DNA from: Candidatus Babelota bacterium
GTDB lineage: Bacteria > JAGOBX01
Direction of reading: 5' to 3'
Assembly: GCA_017999075.1 (NCBI GenBank)
Contig: JAGOBX010000281.1
Location: forward strand, 1 to 5,351
Length of the DNA stretch: 5,351 nucleotides
The notes beneath the pieces are model-generated. The model was not told the DNA's origin, did not search any database, and saw only the letters and a program-made list of their open reading frames with translations. Positions 1-5,351 of this stretch are shown here, in pieces; position 1 is the first letter of the stretch; each line of letters starts with the position of its first letter. The position numbers were made by a program, and so were the translations under genes.

Positions 1-124
1 CTTCTATGCTGTACCCGCTGATTTTGTTTTTCATAATATTTATTCCTGCAGGATCAACCTCCAGAGAATATAAATATTTTATTATATTTTCTTCTAAATT
101 AAATTTTATAATTTTACTTATCAT
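1..124 (-). CDS. folP: Probable dihydropteroate synthase, N-terminal fragment (runs off the window)
   Basis: Only the first 41 codons are present. The gene begins at the ATG at 124-122, which overlaps the folE stop in an ATGA junction, so translation is probably coupled to folE; no good Shine-Dalgarno is visible in the A-rich end of folE. The visible peptide contains [12 protein letters not shown]. This resembles the 'IGVDP.GI.IM..K' segment near the N-terminus of the longer dihydropteroate synthases, which carry an extension ahead of the TIM barrel. Dihydropteroate synthase joins 6-hydroxymethyl-dihydropterin pyrophosphate to p-aminobenzoate in cytosolic folate synthesis, which fits its place directly after folE. 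The catalytic barrel lies outside the window, so the call rests on a short motif plus context. A different folate or hypothetical gene remains possible. Confidence 0.62.
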   Translation of the reverse strand, partial: MISKIIKFNLEENIIKYLYSLEVDPAGINIMKNKISGYSIE

Positions 125-684
125 ATTTTTTTTCTTAATAATTCAAAAGCTTCCGTTCTTATTCTTGAATCGGATCTGAATACTCCCCGCAGCGCTGAAG
201 TGGCGGTGATAGTTCCGGGTTTTTTTATGCCTCTTATTGTCATGCATAAATGTTCTGCTTCTATGATAACTAAAACACCTTTTGGTTTTAACGACTCCAT
301 AAGAGTATTTGCAATCTGAGTAGTAAGCCGTTCCTGCAATTGAGGTCTTTTTGAAATTATGTCAATAACTCTTGCTAATTTACTTATGCCGGTTATAACT
401 GAATCATTTGGAATATAAGCTACTGTAGCAGTTCCGATGAATGGCAGCAAATGATGCTCGCAGAACGAAAAAAACGGAATGTCTTTAACCATTACAAGTT
501 CTTCATATTTTTCTTCTTTGAAAATTTTAATAACATCTGCCGGATTTTTTTTCAGGCCGCTGAAAACTTCCTGATACATTTTTGCCACGCGTTCAGGAGT
601 TCCTGATAATCCTTCTCTGGTGATGTCTTCGTCAATTCCTTCAAGAATTAATTTAACGCCTTGTTTTATTTTTTCAATATCCAT
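121..684 (-). CDS. folE: GTP cyclohydrolase I (type I, zinc-dependent)
   Basis: This 187-aa protein is close to full length for the bacterial family. It converts GTP to 7,8-dihydroneopterin triphosphate plus formate, the first step of tetrahydrofolate synthesis, in the cytosol as a homodecamer (family knowledge). All hallmark residues are visible. Cys75 and His78 in FCEHHLLPF and Cys147 in EHLCM match the zinc ligands, and His77 and His145 match the catalytic histidines. The GTPERV motif lies near residues 28-33, SKLARVIDI at 101-109, and QERLT at 117-121. The SALRGVFR segment near the C-terminus completes the fold. The ATG at 684-682 gives the expected N-terminus; just upstream is only a weak purine-rich GAAAGAG. 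It lies 48 bp after ftsH with no GC-rich terminator between, so it is probably co-transcribed with ftsH, and it overlaps the next gene by 4 bp. Confidence 0.97.
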   Translation of the reverse strand: MDIEKIKQGVKLILEGIDEDITREGLSGTPERVAKMYQEVFSGLKKNPADVIKIFKEEKYEELVMVKDIPFFSFCEHHLLPFIGTATVAYIPNDSVITGISKLARVIDIISKRPQLQERLTTQIANTLMESLKPKGVLVIIEAEHLCMTIRGIKKPGTITATSALRGVFRSDSRIRTEAFELLRKKI

Positions 685-732
685 AACTCTTTCAAAAAAA
701 TAATTAAATTTTATAAATAAAATATATACTTA

Positions 733-3105
733 TTATTCTCTTTTTTTATCGTTAACTTTTGTAACAAGCCCATCCAGAATTTTTGCAGCTTGTTCTTCTT
801 TAGTGGGCTCTATAAACAAAATTTTTGTTCTACGGTTTTTTGCTCTGCCTTCTGCAGTGGCATTATCTCCGATCGGGTCCGAATCGCCTTTTCCTATAGC
901 AGCAACAATTGACGAATTTATATTACATTCGTTTATTAAAAATTGTTTAACTGTATCAGCCCGTTTTTGAGATAATGTTTTATTAGCTTCAATTGCCCCT
1001 AAACTGTCAGTATATCCTATAATTTCAATTCGCGGTTGTTTTTTTTCGTATTTTTTGGGATCAGACTCGATTTTTTCTTTTATTATTTTTCCGATTTTTA
1101 ATAATGCCGATTTTGCATCTTCGGTTAAAATTGATTCAAGGGAATTGAACATCATTCCTGCTATTGTAAATGTAGAAATGTTATCTGCAGTCATCATTCC
1201 TATAGGAATTCCATTGCTTCTTTCTGATTGCAGCGCATTTACTGCTTCAATGTTTTCTCCTCTTATTAGCGCTCTTACTTCGTCTCCTTCGATAGTTTCT
1301 TTTAAAAGAAGTATCTCGGCTATTTTATCTAAGGTTTCTCTGTTTTCCCTTAATATTTTTTCTGCTAAGGAATATTGTTCGAATACAATTCTTTTGATTT
1401 CGGAATCAAGATCTATTCCTGTATTTTCACTGTGATCTTTTTGATAGGATAATTCGCGCCCGAGAAACGGGTGTTCTTCGCGTTTGCCGAATTGTACAGG
1501 ACCTATTTTATCACTCATCCCCCATTCGCAAACCATTTTACGCGCAAGATGAGTTGCGCGTTCTATATCATTTGCGGCTCCTGTTGTTGGAGCTGAAAAT
1601 ACAAGGTTTTCTGCAGCTCTGCCTCCCATAAAAACAGCTATTTTCCCAAGTAAAATTTCTTTTGAATGACTGTGTTTTTCTTCTTCAGGAAGCTGAATGG
1701 TTGCGCCGAGCGCTCTTCCTCGCGGGATAATAGTTATTTTATGTAAAGGATCAGTTCCAGGTATCATTTCTGCAACAAGCGCGTGACCCGCTTCATGATA
1801 AGCAGTTTCTCTTTTTTCTTTTTCTTTAATAACAAGACTTCTGCGTGCAGGGCCCATTAAAACTTTGTCTTTTGCATCTTCAAGTTCTGCCATTGTTACT
1901 ACATCGAGATTTTTTCTTGCGGCAAGCAAGGCGGCTTCATTCATAAGATTTTCCAAATCAGCTCCTGAAAAACCCGGACATCCTCTGGCTATAACTTCAA
2001 GATCAATGTGTATATCAAGAGGAATTTTTTTTGAATGAACTTTCAATATACCTACTCTGCCTTTTAAATCAGGATTATCAACTATGACATTTCTGTCAAA
2101 TCTTCCCGGACGCAGCAAAGCCGGATCTAATACGTCAGGTCTGTTTGTGGCAGCGATTAAAATGACTCCTTCGTTTGTTTCAAATCCATCCATTTCGACG
2201 AGCAGTGCGTTTAATGTCTGCTCTCTTTCGTCGTGGCCTCCGCCTAATCCTGCTCCGCGCTGCCTTCCTACTGCATCAATTTCATCGATGAATATTATGC
2301 AAGGAGCGTGTTTTTTCCCCTGCTCAAATAAATCTCGAACCCTGCTTGCACCTACGCCAACAAACATTTCTACAAAATCAGAACCTGATATGCTTAAAAA
2401 CGGAACTCCTGCTTCGCCTGCTACAGCGCGGGCAAGCAATGTTTTTCCTGTTCCTGGAGGGCCCACAACCAAAACTCCTTTTGGAATTCTGCCTCCCAAT
2501 CTCTGAAACTTTTTAGGATCTTTTAGAAAATCTATTATTTCTTCAAGTTCTTTTTTAGCTTCTTCACATCCGGCTACATCTGAAAATGTTACCTTGGGAA
2601 GATTGCTTATAAAAAGTTTAGCTCTGCTTTTTCCGAATGAGAATGCGCCTTTTCCGCCGCCTATGATATTTCTGTAAAATATGAACCACAGAAATAATAT
2701 AAATAAGATCATAGGACCCCAGCTGAATAGAAAATTACTCCAAAAACCGGCTTCTTCCTGATGCTGATATTTTACAATTTTAATATTTTTTTTTGATAAA
2801 TCTTCAATAAATTTATAATCAATTTGAGGTATAACGCATTTGAATTTGTGGAAACCTGTTATGTCTTTGTATTCTCCAACAAGAATTTTTTCCTGAACCG
2901 TGACTTCTGTTATAGTTATTTTGTTTGAATCGTCAAGTTTGTTTTCTTGTGATAAATCGTGTTTTCGGACAAGATCTACAAATTCGGAATAACTTAATTC
3001 CGTTATTTTTTTCCCTTCAGGCTGTTGATTAAAAGATAAAAATAAGGCTGTTATAACTAATCCCAGAAGTAACCAAAACGCAAGGTTTTTTGATGAATCT
3101 TTCAT
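733..3105 (-). CDS. ftsH: ATP-dependent zinc metalloprotease FtsH with a C-terminal OmpA-like domain
   Basis: This 790-aa protein is about 150 residues longer than a typical FtsH (E. coli: 644). FtsH is a membrane-anchored hexameric AAA+ protease that degrades misfolded membrane proteins and regulatory proteins. Domains in order: TM1 (about 9-25); extracytoplasmic domain (about 30-120); TM2 (about 122-144); AAA+ with Walker A GPPGTGKT (215-222), pore FVG (248-250), Walker B IIFIDEID (270-277) and arginine fingers R335/R338; M41 protease with HEAGH (437-441) and third zinc ligand Asp513. The canonical part ends near 620. A short linker leads to an OmpA-like domain (about 645-767; bases 805-1173) with GYTDS (697-701), N708-x-x-LSxxRA and EGRAKNRR (752-759). 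No membrane segment separates it from the protease. An in-frame stop at 3123-3121 precedes the ATG, making it the first possible ATG. AGGAG (minus strand, 3122-3118) lies 12 nt upstream. Confidence 0.97.
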   Translation of the reverse strand: MKDSSKNLAFWLLLGLVITALFLSFNQQPEGKKITELSYSEFVDLVRKHDLSQENKLDDSNKITITEVTVQEKILVGEYKDITGFHKFKCVIPQIDYKFIEDLSKKNIKIVKYQHQEEAGFWSNFLFSWGPMILFILFLWFIFYRNIIGGGKGAFSFGKSRAKLFISNLPKVTFSDVAGCEEAKKELEEIIDFLKDPKKFQRLGGRIPKGVLVVGPPGTGKTLLARAVAGEAGVPFLSISGSDFVEMFVGVGASRVRDLFEQGKKHAPCIIFIDEIDAVGRQRGAGLGGGHDEREQTLNALLVEMDGFETNEGVILIAATNRPDVLDPALLRPGRFDRNVIVDNPDLKGRVGILKVHSKKIPLDIHIDLEVIARGCPGFSGADLENLMNEAALLAARKNLDVVTMAELEDAKDKVLMGPARRSLVIKEKEKRETAYHEAGHALVAEMIPGTDPLHKITIIPRGRALGATIQLPEEEKHSHSKEILLGKIAVFMGGRAAENLVFSAPTTGAANDIERATHLARKMVCEWGMSDKIGPVQFGKREEHPFLGRELSYQKDHSENTGIDLDSEIKRIVFEQYSLAEKILRENRETLDKIAEILLLKETIEGDEVRALIRGENIEAVNALQSERSNGIPIGMMTADNISTFTIAGMMFNSLESILTEDAKSALLKIGKIIKEKIESDPKKYEKKQPRIEIIGYTDSLGAIEANKTLSQKRADTVKQFLINECNINSSIVAAIGKGDSDPIGDNATAEGRAKNRRTKILFIEPTKEEQAAKILDGLVTKVNDKKRE

Positions 3106-3117
3106 TATCTGAAAATA

Positions 3118-3122
3118 CTCCT
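3118..3122 (-). promoter_or_regulatory. Ribosome binding site of ftsH
   Basis: AGGAG on the minus strand lies 12 nt before the ftsH ATG, a slightly long spacing. An in-frame TAG overlaps it (3123-3121), so the only ATG available downstream is the annotated one. It directly follows a hairpin-forming repeat (3124-3143), which might influence ribosome access. Confidence 0.6.
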
Positions 3123-3123
3123 A

Positions 3124-3143
3124 TCCGCAATAAAATTTGCAGA
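3124..3143 (-). repeat. Hairpin next to the ftsH ribosome binding site
   Basis: In the minus-strand RNA, UCUGCAA (3143-3137) can pair with UUGCGGA (3130-3124) over seven base pairs, one a U-G wobble, around the 6-nt loop AUUUUA. It ends 1 nt before the AGGAG. There is no U-tract, so it is not a terminator. A role in translational control is conjecture. Confidence 0.4.
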
Positions 3144-3155
3144 ATTAACATTAAT

Positions 3156-3170
3156 CCGGAAATTTTCCGG
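3156..3170. repeat. 15-bp near-perfect palindrome in the ftsH leader
   Basis: CCGGAAA, a single central T, then TTTCCGG form an interrupted palindrome in the ftsH 5' untranslated region. As DNA it looks like a dimeric operator site. As RNA it would fold into a 5-bp stem with a 5-nt loop. It is one of the few GC-containing elements in this AT-rich spacer. No known operator is recognised; it is not the CIRCE element. Confidence 0.45.
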
Positions 3171-3177
3171 GGTATAA

Positions 3178-3214
3178 GCGGTTTTTGTCTTTGATAAAAT
3201 AAAATGAAAACCGC
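3178..3214 (-). repeat. Inverted repeat in the ftsH leader
   Basis: GCGGTTTT (3178-3185) and AAAACCGC (3207-3214) are perfect 8-bp arms separated by 21 nt. In the ftsH transcript the stem could gain one G-U pair (3215 with 3177). It is followed by UUAUACC rather than a U-tract, so it does not look like an intrinsic terminator. Its function is unknown. Confidence 0.4.
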
Positions 3215-3264
3215 CAAAAAACAAATAATGCATGACACAAATAATTACATTATTCAAGGAAACG

Positions 3265-3292
3265 ATTATAATGAATATAAAAAAAATAGCAA
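3265..3292 (-). promoter_or_regulatory. Predicted sigma70-type promoter for ftsH-folE-folP
   Basis: On the minus strand, a perfect TATAAT -10 box (3270-3265) lies 16 nt after a TTGCTA -35 box (3292-3287, 4/6 match to TTGACA). Transcription would begin near 3258, giving a ftsH leader of about 150 nt. AT-rich DNA produces chance -10 boxes. The perfect hexamer, acceptable spacing and location upstream of a long operon make this the best candidate. Confidence 0.55.
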
Positions 3293-3303
3293 GATAAAAA
3301 AAC

Positions 3304-3332
3304 TTGACTTTAAGTTATTAGTTAGATAATAT
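3304..3332 (+). promoter_or_regulatory. Predicted sigma70-type promoter for lepA
   Basis: TTGACT (3304-3309, 5/6 match to the -35 consensus) is followed after exactly 17 nt by TAATAT (3327-3332, 4/6 match to TATAAT). A start near 3339 would give a short leader of about 35 nt before the lepA ATG. Its -35 box is 11 bp from the -35 box of the divergent ftsH promoter. Confidence 0.6.
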
Positions 3333-3374
3333 GTAACGCAATTTTTTATAAATTATAAGATATGGTTTTAAAAT

Positions 3375-5156
3375 ATGGATTCTTCTAAAATTAGAAATTT
3401 TTGTATAATTGCGCATATTGATCACGGAAAATCGACGCTTGCAGACAGATTGATTGAATTGACAAAAACTGTCGATAGAAGACGTATGCGCGAACAGCTT
3501 CTTGATGATATGGACCTCGAACGTGAAAGAGGTATAACTATTAAAGCAAAAAGCATTAGAATGACTTATAAAGATTATCAATTTAATTTAATAGATACTC
3601 CAGGTCATGTTGATTTTACTTATGAAGTTTCACGGAGTTTGTCTGCTTGTGAAGGAGCTCTGCTTGTTGTAGATGCGACTCAGGGAGTAGAAGCTCAGAC
3701 TATAGCTAATTTGTATCTTGCGCTTGATAATAATCTTGAAATACTGCCTATTATTAATAAAGTTGATATGGTAAATGCTGATGTTGATAAAACAATTAAT
3801 CAGTTAATAGAACTCGGGCTTGATATTGAAAATGTAGTTTGCATAAGCGCAAAAACAGGAGAAAATGTAGAAAAAATCTTGGATTTAATTGTTGAAAAAG
3901 TTCCTTCTCCAAAAGGTGATGAAGAAAAAGGTTTTCTAAAATGCTTGATTTTTGATTCTCATTATGATTCATATCAAGGAGTAATTCTTAATGTCAGAGT
4001 AAAAAGCGGTGTCATTAAAAAAGGAATGAAAATAAAATTAATGGCTACTGCAAATATTTATACTGTTACTGAAGTTGGTGTTATGAATCCTGATATGAAA
4101 TCAGTGGATTCATTAAGTGAAGGGGAAGTAGGATATTGTATAGCAGGAATTAAATTTCTTAATGAAGTGAAAATAGGAGATACTCTTACAGAATCCGCTG
4201 CTCCGTGTACTAAAGCCTTACCTGGATTCAAAGAAATAAGGCCTGTTGTTTTTTGCGGATTTTATCCGATTAATGCCGATGATTTTGAATTATTGAGAGA
4301 TTCTCTTGCAAAATTGCAATTGAACGATTCAGCATTTAATTATGTTCCTGAAACTTCTGCTGCGCTTGGTTTTGGCTTTAAATGCGGATTTCTCGGATTG
4401 CTTCATCTTGAAATTATTGCTGAAAGATTGCATAGAGAATTCGATATGTCTATAGTAATGACTACTCCTGGAGTTTTATATAAAATTGAAACTACTGAAG
4501 GTAATTTGATTGAGATTGATTCTGCATATAAACTGCCTGATCCTTCTAAATATATTAAAATTTACGAACCTTATGTTAAAGGTTCAATTATTGTACTTGA
4601 TGAATTTGTTGGCAATGTAATGAAACTTTGCGAAGAATACCGGGCGATTTTCGGAAAAATGGAATATATAGGAACAACTAAAGTAATACTTAATTATGAA
4701 TTGCCTTTAGGAGAAATTATTATAGATTTTTATGACAGATTAAAATCTTGCACTAAAGGTTATGGTTCATTTGATTATGAATTGTCGGATTATAAAGTTG
4801 GCGACCTTGTAAAACTCGGAATTTTAATAAATAATGAAAATGTAGATGCTTTATCTATTATTGTGCATAAGGATAAAGCGTATGAAAAAGGAAAAAATGT
4901 TGTAGAAAAACTTAAAGAACTTATACCGCGTCAACAATTTTCCATTCCTATACAGGCTGCTATAGGTTCAAGAATAATAGCGCGTGAAACAATTAAAGCT
5001 TTTAGAAAAGATGTAACTTCAAGGTGTTACGGAGGGGATATAACAAGAAAACGCAAACTTCTTGAACGCCAGAAAGAAGGTAAGAAGAAAATGAAACAAA
5101 TCGGTAACGTTGATATCCCAAAAGATGCTTTTTTAGCCGCATTAAGGATAAAATAA
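3375..5156 (+). CDS. lepA: Elongation factor 4 (LepA), ribosomal back-translocase GTPase
   Basis: This 593-aa protein is full length for LepA (about 600). LepA is a translational GTPase that binds the ribosome and is linked to back-translocation, recovery of stalled ribosomes and 30S biogenesis (family knowledge). The GTPase motifs are intact: G1 AHIDHGKST (13-21), switch RERGITIK (50-57), DTPGH (74-78) with catalytic His78, NKVD (128-131) and SAK (158-160). Next come the beta-barrel domain II (about 188-270) and an EF-G-like domain with PETSAALGFGFKCGFLGLLH (325-344). Last is the LepA-specific C-terminal domain, whose signature begins CYGGDITRKRKLLERQKEGK at 551. The ATG at 3375 places IRNFCIIAHIDHGKS as in homologues. 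No clear Shine-Dalgarno precedes it. An out-of-frame ATG at 3362 stops after eight codons. It is transcribed divergently from ftsH. Confidence 0.98.
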   Translation: MDSSKIRNFCIIAHIDHGKSTLADRLIELTKTVDRRRMREQLLDDMDLERERGITIKAKSIRMTYKDYQFNLIDTPGHVDFTYEVSRSLSACEGALLVVDATQGVEAQTIANLYLALDNNLEILPIINKVDMVNADVDKTINQLIELGLDIENVVCISAKTGENVEKILDLIVEKVPSPKGDEEKGFLKCLIFDSHYDSYQGVILNVRVKSGVIKKGMKIKLMATANIYTVTEVGVMNPDMKSVDSLSEGEVGYCIAGIKFLNEVKIGDTLTESAAPCTKALPGFKEIRPVVFCGFYPINADDFELLRDSLAKLQLNDSAFNYVPETSAALGFGFKCGFLGLLHLEIIAERLHREFDMSIVMTTPGVLYKIETTEGNLIEIDSAYKLPDPSKYIKIYEPYVKGSIIVLDEFVGNVMKLCEEYRAIFGKMEYIGTTKVILNYELPLGEIIIDFYDRLKSCTKGYGSFDYELSDYKVGDLVKLGILINNENVDALSIIVHKDKAYEKGKNVVEKLKELIPRQQFSIPIQAAIGSRIIARETIKAFRKDVTSRCYGGDITRKRKLLERQKEGKKKMKQIGNVDIPKDAFLAALRIK

Positions 5157-5177
5157 TTCAAAAACTAAAAAAAATGT

Positions 5178-5205
5178 AAAATTAATTTAAGTTTTTTAAT
5201 TTTTT
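5178..5205 (+). terminator. Possible weak AT-only terminator after lepA
   Basis: AAAATTAA (5178-5185) and TTAATTTT (5196-5203) can pair around a 10-nt loop just downstream of the lepA stop, with T-rich sequence at the 3' side. The stem has no GC pairs, so it would be unstable and may be only a by-product of base composition. No better terminator is visible between lepA and the next gene. Confidence 0.22.
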
Positions 5206-5208
5206 GCC

Positions 5209-5220
5209 GATATATATATC
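5209..5220. repeat. Alternating TA palindrome GATATATATATC
   Basis: This 12-bp perfect palindrome of alternating TA lies between lepA and the next gene. It could be part of a promoter or operator for that gene, but no convincing -35/-10 pair can be built around it. In DNA this AT-rich it may be a chance event. Confidence 0.25.
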
Positions 5221-5261
5221 AAACAAAGCGAAACAAAAAGTAAAACTGAATATTAAAAAGC

Positions 5262-5269
5262 GAGGTGAT
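5262..5269 (+). promoter_or_regulatory. Strong Shine-Dalgarno for the gene starting at 5275
   Basis: GAGGTGAT is an uninterrupted 8-nt match to the complement of the usual 16S rRNA 3' end. GAGG lies 9 nt before the ATG at 5275, which is good spacing. It favours that start over the out-of-frame ATG at 5268-5270, which lies inside and just after the ribosome-binding sequence. Confidence 0.8.
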
Positions 5270-5274
5270 GGGAT

Positions 5275-5351
5275 ATGTCAATAGAAAAAATCAATGCAGT
5301 ACAATCTGTTCAATTATCCCAGAACATAAAAAAAGTAAAAGATTACGGAAC
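5275..5351 (+). CDS. Unrecognised protein, N-terminal fragment (runs off the window)
   Basis: Only 25 full codons are visible, encoding MSIEKINAVQSVQLSQ followed by a lysine-rich NIKKVKDYG. I do not recognise the family. The segment is polar, has no signal peptide or membrane segment, and looks like a cytoplasmic or intrinsically flexible N-terminus. The start is set by the strong GAGGTGAT ribosome binding site. The gene follows lepA on the same strand after 118 bp, but no promoter or firm terminator is evident, so read-through from lepA cannot be judged. The beginning loosely recalls small regulators such as FlgM-type proteins that open with 'M.I.KI..V', but this is too short to call. Confidence 0.6.
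   Translation, partial: MSIEKINAVQSVQLSQNIKKVKDYG

Noticed and set aside
694-723. Possible terminator between ftsH and folE (ATTTTA/TAAAAT stem then a T7 tract on the minus strand)
   Set aside because: The stem is only six AT pairs and the T-tract begins 7 nt after it, so termination is unlikely; the genes are better read as one operon.
1055-1435. Plus-strand open frame of 126 codons
   Set aside because: It lies wholly antisense to ftsH, which has strong domain evidence; the peptide is a low-complexity Ser/Ile-rich shadow without recognisable motifs.
2084-2506. Plus-strand open frame of 140 codons
   Set aside because: It is antisense to the conserved AAA+ domain of ftsH, and its residues mirror the opposite-strand conservation.
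3029-3238. Minus-strand 69-codon open frame starting at GTG
   Set aside because: It overlaps the ftsH start out of frame, has no ribosome binding site, and resembles no family.
3106-3374. CIRCE heat-shock operator near ftsH
   Set aside because: Neither arm (TTAGCACTC or GAGTGCTAA) is present; the inverted repeats found here are different.
3362-3388. ATG with an eight-codon frame just before and across the lepA start
   Set aside because: It is out of frame with lepA, without a ribosome binding site, and probably a chance event in AT-rich sequence.
3318-3581. Minus-strand 87-codon open frame
   Set aside because: It is antisense to the conserved N-terminal GTPase region of lepA and covers the lepA promoter; a shadow frame.
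1-5351. CRISPR array, transposon ends, tRNA genes or alternative genetic code
   Set aside because: There are no regularly spaced direct repeats, transposase or cloverleaf sequences, and all genes read cleanly in the standard code.

Overview
The window is about 5.35 kb of AT-rich bacterial DNA carrying housekeeping genes with the standard genetic code (TGG for Trp; TAA and TGA as stops). The taxon cannot be fixed from this sequence. The OmpA-like peptidoglycan-binding domain encoded here hints at a diderm relative, but that is an inference. I see no mobile element, tRNA, rRNA or CRISPR.

Layout. The left 3.1 kb is a minus-strand operon read in the order ftsH (733-3105), folE (121-684) and a partial gene, probably folP, that starts at 124 and leaves the window at base 1. 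It couples a membrane AAA+ protease to the first steps of folate synthesis; folE and the next gene overlap by 4 bp (ATGA). A 269-bp divergent intergenic region (3106-3374) separates ftsH from lepA (elongation factor 4, plus strand, 3375-5156). It holds two back-to-back sigma70-type promoters whose -35 boxes are only 11 bp apart, and a ftsH leader of roughly 150 nt with three inverted repeats. After lepA comes an AT-rich spacer of 118 bp, then the first 25 codons of an unrecognised gene (from 5275) with a very strong Shine-Dalgarno sequence.

The notable feature is FtsH. After a complete, motif-intact FtsH (two membrane segments, AAA+ ATPase, M41 zinc protease) the same reading frame continues for about 150 residues into a well-conserved OmpA-like peptidoglycan-binding domain that keeps its ligand-binding Asp and Arg. 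By normal FtsH topology this domain would sit in the cytoplasm, where peptidoglycan is not found. This is either a new architecture with an unexpected cytoplasmic ligand or role, or a protein with unusual topology or processing. It is the best candidate in the window for something undescribed.
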